Below, piece after piece: positions 47,215 through 59,160 of a DNA stretch of 64,000 nt (its first letter is position 1; each line of letters opens with the position of its first letter). A program made the translations under genes and the position numbers. The DNA is taken from assembly GCF_902148845.1 (NCBI RefSeq), contig NC_043755.1:2776378-2840377 (forward strand), read 5' to 3'. The notes beneath the pieces were generated by a model. That model did no database searches. It was not told the DNA's origin and saw nothing but the letters and a program-made list of their open reading frames with translations. The stretch comes from Salarias fasciatus (taxonomy: Eukaryota; Chordata; Actinopteri; Blenniiformes; Blenniidae).

Positions 47215-50186
47215 GGGAGCATTCAGTTTGAAATCTCCGTGGTTTGCTTTGGGTCCCTCTGTCTTTTCTCTTTATCCAGACTACTGTGTGATATAGACTG
47301 AGTTTAAGCAGTATTTACACATTTCCTGTCTTATCTTTTGTTTCACACAAGTCTGATATCTACATTGAAGTCCAGAGGAGCATCTTCATAAGTGGTATCA
47401 CACACAAGATCAGTGCAATCAATGCTGAGTGCAGAGTGAATGTTGAGCATGAATGGCAGTCACACGTTTGAGAGACGTTTGAGTGGCGTGTTACATATCA
47501 AGAGCTGGATCTCCTTTGTCACGGAGCTTACACCTGTTGGATGCAGACCGCTTCTTTGCCATTTGTTTCTCTTCTTACATGAACAAGCACAGACCCCGAT
47601 GTCAGAGTGTGGAAAGTGGGTAGCTATAATTTGACTATGTTTTTTTTTGTGTGTGTGTGTGTGTGTGTAGTGTTACAGAGTCTGAGTCTGAGAGAGTTGG
47701 TGTTTTAATGACAATGCTGAATCATCTTGGCTGTTATTTCTGCTGTCTTATACACCTAATGAGGTTTTTTTGGCTTTACACTCTAAGATTGTTTTCTTTC
47801 TTTCTTTTTTTTTTTTCATTTTCAAACCTCTACAACTACGAGCACTGCTGCAGGTGGCCTTGTCTCTCCGTGTCATTGTGTCTGTGCCTGCGCGTGTCGG
47901 TCCGTATGTGTTGTTTTTCTGTGAGACTGTCAAACAGAGCACAGGATTGAGCTGTGAGTGTGTGTGTGTTTGTGTGTGTGTGAGATGCTGGTTTCTGTGA
48001 GCTCAGCTATCAACCTGCAAATCAAGACTGAAAAGGCCTGAATGTAAACCACTGGGCTTGTCCTCGGTACTGGATCATGATTCATGCATGTGATGCTTGA
48101 CATACCACTGATGAGTACCCTGAGAATTCCAGACCCATGATTTTGCCGTGCGTGTCGTGAGAACTTGACATTAAGATTTAGACTCATACTTACTTTCAAT
48201 GTCTGCGAGTTTTGCAAATTGAAACCCGATAAAAGCTGTGGTGGCGACACGCGGGAACGCCAAGCCTCCATAAATACAGTAAAAACAATTATTTCTACCC
48301 CCCACCACTACGTGATATTTTAACCAATACGTGTATGAGTTCAGCTGTAACACCTCACAATAATACATAGCTTACAAATATATTTTTGACAAACTTGCGG
48401 GCAACACAGTGACCTCCAAGTATAAAGACTGACAATGGCAGCTCCATGAAAATACACACAATATAAGAATCCGCTGCCAATAAGATGCAGTCCAGCTGCA
48501 CACCACTGCAAACTTCAACTTCAACAATGAACATGGTGTTGGAAGAAAAGAAAGAAACTCTCTGACAATCTCAAGCCAAACGTAACATCGTTACCTCTGT
48601 GAAGGCAGAATTCATGGCAGAGCTGTTTCACAGGATCACATTATGTTGTGCAATTCTATCCAATAATTAAAAAAAAAAACAAAAAAAAGGCCGAGTGGGT
48701 ACGCTCGTGCTAAGTTCTGCATCACGTTCACCAGCTCTTTTCCAACTTGCCTGTTTGCTGTTTGGTGCCGGGCAAGTAGTTTATAGTCTGTTTATCAGAG
48801 CTTTTCACAAAAAAACATCTTCCTGCTGTGTCTAAAATAAACCCAGATGAGAGCGTTGCAGGCTATAAAACTGCAATATTAAAATGAAGGATGCTAAAAA
48901 GCTCTGATGAAGTGAGAGGAAATGCATGCAATCAGTTTGGGATTTCTCGTGTTTTACTGACTATGAGCAATCATGTTCATTGTTTTCTTTACAGAAACTA
49001 TGGCCTTAGATATACAGTATGTACCTAGTTCACAGCAGCACATGGTGTTTAGGGTTTTACCATTAAAACCTCAGCGAAGGTATGCTTTCCTGAAGTCCAT
49101 ACCTGTTATATCAGTGACGGCTGTCTCAGTGACAGCAGAATCCTTCTTACTGTCAGTAGACTCGTGTTCATGTCACTTTCTTTCTTTGAGTAGAGGAATA
49201 TCCTATAGTTCATACTCAGGAACAGCGGTAACTGTTTGTGTGTGTAAATAGCCACGTGTCTTTGTGTGTGCGTGTGAGTGAGTGTGTGTGTGTGTGTGTG
49301 TGTATGTAATAGCAGTGTGTATTATGTATGTCCATTGTCACATGTATGCTTTCTGAACAGCAGCACTTTGATAAAGCATTCAAACTGGAGCGTGCGGTGG
49401 AGGCGTCTCTTTTCCTCAGCTGGTATTGAAAAAAACAAAAAAACAAAAAAATAAAAAACAGACTGTTTCTCATGGCATCACATGTCCCACAAGTTTATCA
49501 CTGAGAGAAAAGAAACGTTATATAGCTGGGCAGGGAATGTAAACAGACTTTGGGCAAGCTATCTCGACTTTATTTTTGATGATTTATAGAGCTACTATTC
49601 AGAGAACGAAAGAAAGATGCAGAGATAACTAGCCGGCGAGTGTCGATCGTGTACAGAAAAGTGTATCCTAGAAAACGTAGTGTGTATTCTAACCCTTCTG
49701 TAGCCTATGTACTGTATGTGCCACAGGGCCTCCTTCTTCAGTCATTCCATTAACGCACCGAGTGGTTCCAGCCAGTGATGCTCTTGATCAACTGTTCATG
49801 AATGTGCAAACAGCTTTTCGGGATCATCTGCAAACATCTCCCCCCCCCCCAAAAAAAAAACCTCATATTTCCTTTGACTTGCACACTGTAACATACAGAA
49901 TGTGTGAATATGGACTGCAATTTATCGTAATAGCCATTAAACTCCTGAAAGGTGTTTATCGGAAACCAAGTAATCAGACTGTTCTGTTTGTGTTTGACTG
50001 CTCAGGCTAAACACTGCCCAGTGACTGTTCTCCTGCAAAATGTATGTGGTCTTATATCTTTCATTGTTCCAAAAGTGAAGCTACTGTTTGATCAGTTTGT
50101 CTTTGTAGCCATTTTCACTCTCTCTTAGCCTGACCTGTGTTTGTACTTTCTTAAAACAAATCACTTTTCCAGCTACAGACCTGAAA

Positions 50187-50189
<3 letters not shown>

Positions 50190-50245
<56 letters not shown>
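50190..50245 (+). repeat. (CA)n microsatellite
   Basis: About 28 perfect CA units in the putative atxn1 3' UTR. Confidence 0.97.
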
Positions 50246-50249
<4 letters not shown>

Positions 50250-51080
50250 AGGCTAGTTTGGCTTCATATTTTTCTTCCTGTCTACAAATCCCTTCCACAC
50301 ACTGCTTGTGGCACTCAGCCAGGGCTCTTTCATTTACCCTGATAATAAATATTTCAAAACAAAGATAAACACAAACGTGCAGAGGTGAAAAAAAGCCAGA
50401 AACCTTCACACATAACTCATCTTTAAACTGTAAATTGAAGCTTTTTGTGCTACAGTGAAACAGATGGCCTTAATAACAAATAGATAAGATGCACTAATAA
50501 AGTGTAGCACATTTACATATGTTTCAATCTGTTTTGGGACAAAAATACAAGAGGTTGGGATACAGTAATAAGAAAAAAAAAAAAAAACTCTGGCATGGGA
50601 TTTGTTAACAGTAAGTAAAATACAAAATCAACCTTTCCCCTTGAAGCCCTGCAAACACACACTGTTAATCTTTATAGTTAAACCTTTGCTCAGCAGGGCC
50701 TACGGTGCATTAAATTGGTGAGTCCGTGCACTAATAAGAATGATAAAAGTGAACATTATCTTACCCTAACAGGTGCAGAATCACTGCATGCATTCGAAGT
50801 CTTGAGAAGACATCGAATTTAAAAGCGACACGCAATCGTCTGTAATAGTGGAGCAGAGGTGCTGCAGGTTTGCTGGGGCTTTAAAGGTTGATTCGGAAGG
50901 TTTAATATTAATAATTTACCCCCGTGTTCGCAAACACGCGCAAGCAAAGACCCATAAAATATGTAATTTTCACAGCCTTTCTGTGCAATCTTGAATATGG
51001 CATAGAAGTGCCACCCTGTGGTGAGAAATGGAATTGCACTTTCAAAAATGTGGGTGGGTGGGTGGGTGAGAGGGAGTGGT

Positions 51081-51084
<4 letters not shown>

Positions 51085-51147
<63 letters not shown>

Positions 51148-51160
51148 GTGTGTGTGTGTG
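51085..51160 (+). repeat. (GT)n microsatellite
   Basis: About 38 GT units with one GTGC interruption, preceded by a short (GGTG)n at 51053-51068. Confidence 0.97.
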
Positions 51161-52434
51161 CAAGTAAGTAACGAATGCACAACAAGTAATGTACAGCATG
51201 TCTGAGAGGAATTGTACGGCACCTGTACAACGTCTCAGTGATTTGTAAATAGCCAAAGTCTTCCATTATGATGTTGGTGTGTGACCTTGTTGCAAGTGGA
51301 GAGGGTAAACACTGATCCCCATGTACAGACTTTTGAAGTGATTACTTTCAAAAACAACCCATCGTATATTTGACAAACACACATGATATTGCTTCACCTA
51401 AGATGTTTTTTTTTTTCTTTTCTTTATTTCTTTTCCTTTGCACCAGCTCAAACACCCATGCAGGAAAATATGGGAGTAAAAAGACTTAAATGATATTTTG
51501 TAATTTGGGTCCTTTTGGTCAAATCTCAGCTATGATACAGGTATGTCTTATGCGTACAGTATGTAGTAAGTATCAATAATGTTCCTTTATTTTAATGGTG
51601 TCGAGATTTGCTAGTCAGAAACTGTTAAATCTTTACTCCAAATGTTTGATTTGACATTTGATCAAATATATTCAAATAAATAAAGAGTCTGAAGAAACAT
51701 GCTGTGTGTGTGTGCATGATTTACTGTTGCTTGTGTTTCAGTTTATTTAAGTCAGGCTGTATTTTTCTATTTCACAGTGACAGTAATAAATTTGTTTATA
51801 GACAGTGGGGTAGTTGGTGTGCTGTGACAGTGTTTTATATGTGAATATATACAGTTTGCCAACTGGGTGAGTGTGATAAATGTTTCCCCTTGAGATATGC
51901 CGGATAAAATCTTCACCTCTGCTCTCCCGCTTTGATATTTCAGACAACAAACTTTCATCTTCTGAGGATCAGTCAGAGCTGACAGCATGGAGGGAAATGA
52001 TTAACGCTGTTTAGTTCTTCTTTCGCTCATTTTTATCACAAAAGTATGCAATATGTAGGTCCTTGGGTAAAAGTGATTTTCATATTAATGACAAGATCTG
52101 GTCAAAAAAAAAACTGCTGCACATCAACAATAACAGAAATTTGTGAGTTAATTACTGAAATGAGAAATGCAGTCTGGATTTACACAATTACAGAAATATA
52201 GTCTCCTGTCAGTCAGATCAACAGTCGTGCACGTCAACATCAATACCAGCAATACCTCGGAGGAACATTCACAGATTGTATAGAACACGACTGCAGAGGC
52301 AGGACTAAAGCAGGAGGCCAAATATTTGTACTTGTCCTGGGGAAATGGGTCATTTGACCTCAAGTGAGGGTAACGGCAGAGAGGCCCTTGACTCAAGTCC
52401 CAGGTGACGTCCTGCATGGGCCTGGTTGGCTGGT

Positions 52435-52515
52435 AGTCAGCGCCACAAGGAGCAGTGGACAGAGGATTGTCGGGACGCCTTTCAGACTTTGAGGGAGCGC
52501 CTGTGTGGAGAATCC
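52435..52515 (+). mobile_element. possible fossil scrap of a Ty3/Gypsy LTR element (pol)
   Basis: One frame reads KEQWTEDCRDAFQTLRERL, which resembles the W-T-x-E-C-x-x-AF-x-x-L-K motif at the junction of reverse transcriptase and RNase H in Gypsy-type pol proteins. Nothing convincing of the element continues on either side and no LTRs were seen. If real, it is a short, old, broken remnant. The match is by eye only. Confidence 0.3.
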
Positions 52516-53318
52516 GGGCTCCCAGCAGCAGTTTACCTCTGAGAGGGCCACTGGAGCTGCCTTGATGCTGGATTCACCAGACAACTTGTCGCTGACATGA
52601 AACTCCTCAAGCTTGAAGGCCGTCAGACGGACTCTGGATTCCCCGAAACACTGCCAACCAAATCTTTGATGGTGAAGTTCCTGGAGGAATGTGCTGAGTG
52701 TGGGATCACAGCAGGGGGTCTTAGGCAGAGTGCTGAAGTAAAGGACTCTTTTCAGAAGTTAACAAAGAACTATGGAACTCTCTGCTTTGCCCAAGCATGT
52801 TGTTCTGTAGTTTTAATTAATTATATATATTTAGATACATTATTCAGGTGAACTGACTGATAAATGCTGTTTTCGCTTAGTAATGTGATAAAACATTCTG
52901 CAATTCAGATCTCATAGTACTTCATGATTGTCACTAATATATGTAAGTTTTAGTTTAAATGAAACTGAAAAATTTAAAGAAATCACTAACAATGTCCATA
53001 TAATGGGTGAATATTAGTACATGTGGTTTCCAGCCCTAAATAAACATATTATTCCTAAGATTTGTCTGCTGCTGTCTACATGTTGGCAGTTTATATCAGC
53101 TGTTTTGTTACAGGTCTCTCATTCACCACAAATATTCTGTTATTATTTTGCATTTTTCTCCATTTACACAAACAAATAATCCTCCTACTTTCTCGCTTAG
53201 TAAGCAGAAATGTAAATAACTACTGATATTCGCCTGAACTGCTGCACAGCAATAGATGTATTTATAGATCAGCCGTATAGACATTATGAATTGTATCACC
53301 ACCGTTGTTTCAGTGGCC

Positions 53319-53334
53319 GCCACAGGAGGGCGCT
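53319..53334 (+). promoter_or_regulatory. CTCF-like motif, forward orientation
   Basis: CCACAGGAGGGCGCTG is close to the CTCF core, with two unfavourable positions. It lies between the 3' ends of atxn1 and itga8. Confidence 0.35.
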
Positions 53335-53749
53335 GTCATTCTTTAGGTACAGGGTTTTTAAGTTTTATTTCAATACTGCTCCACATGAGGGAGCAACAGT
53401 CCTTCCTGCCAGGTGGAAAGACCGACCTTAAAAATGAAGATTGGACTGAAGAGAGAAAAACATCTGGGGAAACCTTGCATTGAAATACAATATTCTTGAT
53501 CTCATCCATATAATAGATGCCTATAGAGTAAAAACTCATGCAAATTTAGTCTTTGAAGGTAACAAAACTCTGTATTGCCAACCATAAAATGTCAAAAGAA
53601 GACAGTCTAAAGCAGGATTGTGCTTTCACAGGAGAAATAAGCTGCGTTGACATGCAGCGTTCATAAATGGCTGCATTATATCAAACTAAATGTAACAGAA
53701 ACAATACAATTTGTTCCCTTTGTTCCTGAGCTGTGTGTGTGTCCCACTC

Positions 53750-53862
53750 TGGACCACAGGGAGATCCACACACACGGAGAACATGCAAACTGCACAGAAA
53801 GGCCCTGAGCCTGGAGGGAAACTGTGGATTATCTGACTGTGAGGCAGTTAGAAAACGAGTGA
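53750..53862 (-). mobile_element. SINE fragment, minus strand
   Basis: Contains GGAGAACATGCAAACTGCAC, AGAAAGGCCCTGAGCCTGGA and CTGTGAGGCAGTTAGAAAAC, which are the complement of the head half of the common teleost SINE. The tail half is missing. Confidence 0.6.
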
Positions 53863-54104
53863 CAGAAAAAGGGATACATTTCTGTTCGTAATGTGCAAAA
53901 CCTGTTGTCACTCCAGTCTTCCACGTTGCATTTGCCACCAGTATAAATAATTGGTGCTTTATCTGAACTCAAGAAAGAACTGCACTGCAACGTCTTGCAA
54001 GATCATCTGACGCAGCCGAGCCTCGTCTGCCACCGCGAGCCGAGCGTGGCGATCACTGCGCGGCCTGGATCTGCCTGAGATACGCAGTAAACACCATGTC
54101 AAAC

Positions 54105-55298
54105 ATTAATCAAACAAGACTTTATTCTGATAAAACTTCACACTTGATAGACAAACAACAACAAAAAAACATCTCACATGTAGTACTTTAAATTTGTAAC
54201 CTCAGGGCGCGGCTGATGCCTTGACAGCATTGCTCTGCCTGCATGTGGCGACACAAGAACAAAAACAGCTCACGAACATCTGACACTGCTGAATGCCATA
54301 CACTGAGCAAAGTCTCAAACCTTACTGTGCTACTAAAGTGTTACCTTCGCATTCTGCTGTTTCTGAAGCCTTATCGACTGCTGTGTTGGAACAAACACCC
54401 AAAATAAGAGACACATGAAAGCTTTCAACTAGCGGGGGCTCGGCTGTGAAGACACGGCTCTGTAGTCGCTCTGACACACAGTAATTAGTTATTTATCTGT
54501 TACGGGTCTCCTCACTTTGTTCTCTTGGTTATGTGGTGGTTTCAACAAGTCTTAAGAGCTGCTTCTGTAGTTCAGCAATATTAATATCTTCTTCTATACC
54601 AAACGATCAGTTACAGCATATACAAAAACAATGGAAACATTGAACTCTAAGAAAAAACAAATAATGCCAGTGTAAACAAGCCTCAGTATCACACAACGTC
54701 CAAATATTGCACATACATTCATAAATATACACTTCAGCTTTGTGCCTATTGGTGTATGCATGTGGCTGCATCGCGTGTGTGTGTGTGTGTGTGCATGTGT
54801 GTGTGTGAAGAAAAAAAAAAAGAGATAAATTAAATTAAATTTGTGACGGCAAAATAATTCACTCACTGGATGAAGGACACAAGTGGCTTCTGATGAGCAC
54901 ATACATATGTACAGTACGCACACACACACACAGACACACTAACACACGCACACGCACACACACCAGCACCTGTGCATAGATCTCTCGTCTCTTTGCGCCT
55001 CTCTTACAGAGACGCCCAGAACGGTTCAGTCACAGAGACATTTGAAGCATCGTCCGTTCTGCTGCTTCAGTCTGTGTTCTCTTGAAAGTGTTGCCGTCCT
55101 CCGTTTGATCCGTTGTCAGTGGTCCTCCTCTGTGTGGCGCCGCAGTCTTCAGTTTGTCCCGACACACAGTTTCTATAGCAGGAAGTGGGGGGAAAGAGCC
55201 TCCAGCCCAAGAACGCCAGATCTCAGATCTGATTGAAGTCGCTCAGAAGGTGCACGTTCCTCCCACACCGCGGTAACCAGCAGCCGTCCGGAGTCTTC
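54105..55298 (-). other. itga8: itga8 3' UTR
   Basis: Sequence 3' of the itga8 stop on the minus strand. AATAAA on that strand at 54121-54126 gives a 3' UTR of about 1.2 kb. Confidence 0.55.
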
Positions 55299-58200
55299 CT
55301 AGGCGTCTCCAGTCTGGTCGGACGTCAGCTGCTCCTGGTCGGAGATGTCGTCGTCCGCCGGGGGCCGCGCCCGGTCAAAGAAGCCACACTGAACAAATCA
55401 AGTGAATTGCTTAATGTCGTATCGGACAATTAAAACACAGCCAATGAGTGTGTGTGCGTGTGCTCACCTTCCACATGGCTAATGTCAGCATGGCCAGCAC
55501 CAGCAGTCCCAGCAGTATGGCCAGGATGATGACCCAGAGCGGGACGGCGAACGACACATCGGGGGTCCCCCATAGCACCAGAGTCCCCATCTGCAAAGAA
55601 AGCAAAAAGAAGCGGCGTCGATAAAGATGTGCGTTTATTCCTTGAACTGTAATGTCCGGCGGTGTGTCGGGCTCACCGAGGTTCGGCGTTGAGGCAGCGC
55701 CGGAGCTTGGATTCGATACGGTATGGACGTGACCACGAAGGACACGGTGGAGTTGAGAATGTACGGGTCGTTACGCCGCTGGAAGGCAAAGTGTACACTG
55801 TTCTTTAAATTCAACTCACCGTGCTTAAAAAATCATTAAAAACAACTGTACTGATCAGCTGCTAGATCAGGGGTGTCAAATATAAGGCCTGAGGCCCAAA
55901 ACCATGTGGCTCAGGAAAAAACCAAGCACATTGTAAAAAAAAATCCACAGAAGCCACTGACTTTTTATTATAGTTTTTTTTTTTTATAAGTGGTGAATAT
56001 AACACTAAGAATCAAGCTGAGATATCAGTGATGCCGCCTTGAAAGCTAGATATGGGTATTTTTATGGTTTTTGGACATTTCACCGTATATGAACCAGAAG
56101 GTTTCATTACATTTGGTTTTATCTTGAGACTGTAGTGATATTTGGTACTGACTGTTTGTTTCTTAATAAACTTTGTGAACTTTTTGAAACTCCAGTGTCA
56201 CAAAAGAAGGACAACTTTAAAGTGTACATTTCAAGGTTATTTTGGCACTACTGTGCTACTTTTAGGCTCACTCAAGGTGGAATAAGGCTGGATCTGGACC
56301 CTGATATCAAATGAGTATCTTATCCATGTGTCAGAGCATCTATATTGCCATTATTATTTAAACAATGAAGCAATACAGATTAGACTTTGGAATCAACTTG
56401 GCTCAATCCTGACCAAGAGTCTGGACCCCCCCCTTGGTGGCGGTGGTGGTGGTGGGTGTGGGGGGGGCGTGAGATTACAGACGACATCCTCGAGGCTTCG
56501 CCTGCTCTGATGTTGGCAAAATTAGATTTGCACACATCAAAGAAGACACCTTCTGGAATCTAGAGCAACTCTGAGAAACCCGCCTGATTCATTTTAAAAG
56601 TTCCTGTTTTTGTACGCCGTTAAATCACAGCGGAGAGTCCTGCAATGTAAATGACGTAAAGTCTGCAGCGCCGGTGTAACGACACTGACCTGCAGGAAAG
56701 TGTGAGCCCAGAGTCTCGACCGAACCTTAACCACCGCGCTCTGCCCACGATCCAGCCGCCCAACCACACACAGGATCCTCAGACAGGAGATGTTAGTGCA
56801 GTTCTGCATGTGGAGAGGATTTTGTAGAGCGACAAAAAAAAAAGAAAAAAAGACAACAAACACCTGTGAATCACTAATGAACATTTGGTTTAGTTTGTTT
56901 TTTCTGGACCAAGTACACGTATGTGCGGCTCACCAGAGTCTTGCTGCTGTAATTCTGGGGGGCGCTGACAGATCGTTTGTGGCGGCGAGGAGGAGCGCTG
57001 GTGTTTCTCAAGAAACCCAATAATTCAGGTGTGTCCTGGAGAGCGGAAATCTGGAGCAGAGAGCAGAAGGCGGGAAGAGTTATCCACACTTTACAGTCCA
57101 GCAACGGAAAGCGATCATCTGCATTTCAGGGCTAAATGTGAATTAGACACATCCGCCTGAGAATTTGGAATCATCTTCTCTTTTTATTTGCTAATATATG
57201 AAGATTTTCAGCAAATTCAGGCCTTAGCCTGTTTGAATGAGACAACTAATCTATAGATTCGACCCAAAAGACGAAGGCTTCTTGCAAATGTGAGAGAACC
57301 AAAGAAAACAAACTATCTTGTTCCAACGCTCACAGTGATTAGAGAGAGGTAATAATTCTCAATCAACGTGTGTTTGGACCTGTCGAGACTGAGATCTGTG
57401 TGGCGCTGAGGCCCCTTATCAACCTGGACTACCAGTGAGAGCAACCCGAAGACTAGAAAAGACTTTCAAAGCGATGCGATAAAACAACACAATATGTTCA
57501 CCTTTGAAAACAAGCACAGCGTTCAGAAATCTGATTCAAAAACTGTCGTGCTGAATGCAAAGAGATTTAATTTCCTGGCGATACGATCGGGCTAACAACA
57601 GTAAAAGAGAGATGGACGAGCAGCGGGAGTGAATAACCTGAACGTCCTCCGGTCCCAGATTAAAAAATGGATAGAGAAGGATTTTAATTGTTTCTCCGCT
57701 GGGAGTTCGGCTTTGAACAGCTTGAACTGTGAGAAACAGCTTGATTGAGTGTTTTAATTGAAATATTTTAAAAATTCAGGAGGCTGTGCGGGACATGATT
57801 TACATATTAGTTTAAACTGACTTTGGATGCACGGCGCGGCTTCTTAATGATGTTTAAGCAGCCCGGTGTTTAGAAACTCTGCCAACTTCGGGAAATTAAT
57901 ATAAAAAAGGGTGATTTTGCTAATCAGTTTCTTCAGCAACAAATGACATTTTGATTAATTAACTAATTGAACAATTAAAACCGAGACGCTTAATGTCAAG
58001 AGGAAATGTGAAGAGCATTACATAGGGCTCCCCGCAGGCATGGCCATGAAAATAACAGCTTAAATTTTTTGCTTAAATCTGCTGTAATCGGTTTAGTCTA
58101 CAAGGGAAATGACAGACACCGAATAACCTTCCCTTTTTTTTTTGTTGCTTTCATAAAAAAATTATGGCTTCACATTTCTGAAACAACTGCATATTTTAAA

Positions 58201-58754
58201 TCTCTGTGCAGATGATATCATAGATATCAGAAAACCAGTTCTCATTCGGACTAATCAGCATAATTCTCAGTTCTTGTTTTGAGCCAACTGGCAGGGAACT
58301 CGGCGAGCAGCCCCGAAAACGTGTGCAGTTATGTTTTAAATAAGTGGGTATAAATGATGGAGAAAGTCACAAAAAAAAGAGCCTCTGCAATGCTTTAAAT
58401 AAAAATCTGAAAAAGCAGGCGAACCAGTGATTTTATAGTATGCCTTTGAGATATGTGGCTAGAATTACAGTTTGCAAAACAACAAGTTTGAATACTAATT
58501 AGAGGCAATGATGTTTTGGTCTTGAGACAGTTCAAATGAAGGCGTTTGCACGTACTCAACCTTGTGTGGGTTCACGTGTTTTCGGGTTACCTGAAGACCG
58601 AGTGGGTTGAGGCTGGTGTTTGTCCGGCAGCTAATTGGTCCGTCAGTTTGAATCTCCATGGCGTACAGCAGGTTCTCGTCACGGAAGCGAGAGGGCCAGC
58701 CGACCTGGAGCTCGGCCTCCTGAATACTGCTGGGACCAGCGTTATGGAGCTGAG

Positions 58755-58790
<36 letters not shown>

Positions 58791-59081
58791 AGAAAAAAAA
58801 AACAGAGAGCCGTCAGGATTTTACCCTCCTTTGTCTTATTAGAGGGTCTCTCGCGGCCCAGGCTGTAATCAGGTTATCATAACTGTGGGATGATGACACA
58901 GGCCACCTGTGTTTTTATGGAGATCGTTCTAATGCTGCCTTCGGCCCCAGGGGATCGAAACACAAGACAAGTAAAACCTTCAAGCATCACCTGGAACATC
59001 GTGTGACGAGAATGAATGAACGAAATTTTGGTTTTATTATATGGTCACCATTAAGTCAATAGGTCCACATTTGCTCTCTCA

Positions 59082-59160
<79 letters not shown>

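Larger units (their letters stand above)
47215..51705 (+). other. atxn1: putative long atxn1 3' UTR
   Basis: About 4.5 kb with no coding exon, ending at tandem AATAAA signals (51675-51680 and 51679-51684) with a GT-rich element right after, a strong cleavage context. Mammalian ATXN1 also has a multi-kilobase 3' UTR. Within it are two Pumilio sites TGTAAATA (49243-49250, 51244-51251) and seed matches for miR-101 (49709-49715), miR-130/301 (51034-51040) and miR-19 (51437-51443). AATAAA at about 48836 and 50344 could give shorter forms. Microsatellites at 49275-49305, 50190-50245 and 51085-51160 would be transcribed. Confidence 0.5.
51710..54100. other. intergenic region between convergent atxn1 and itga8
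   Basis: About 2.4 kb between two 3' ends. It holds a possible Ty3/Gypsy pol scrap, a forward CTCF-like motif and a SINE fragment, and nothing else recognisable. Confidence 0.5.
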
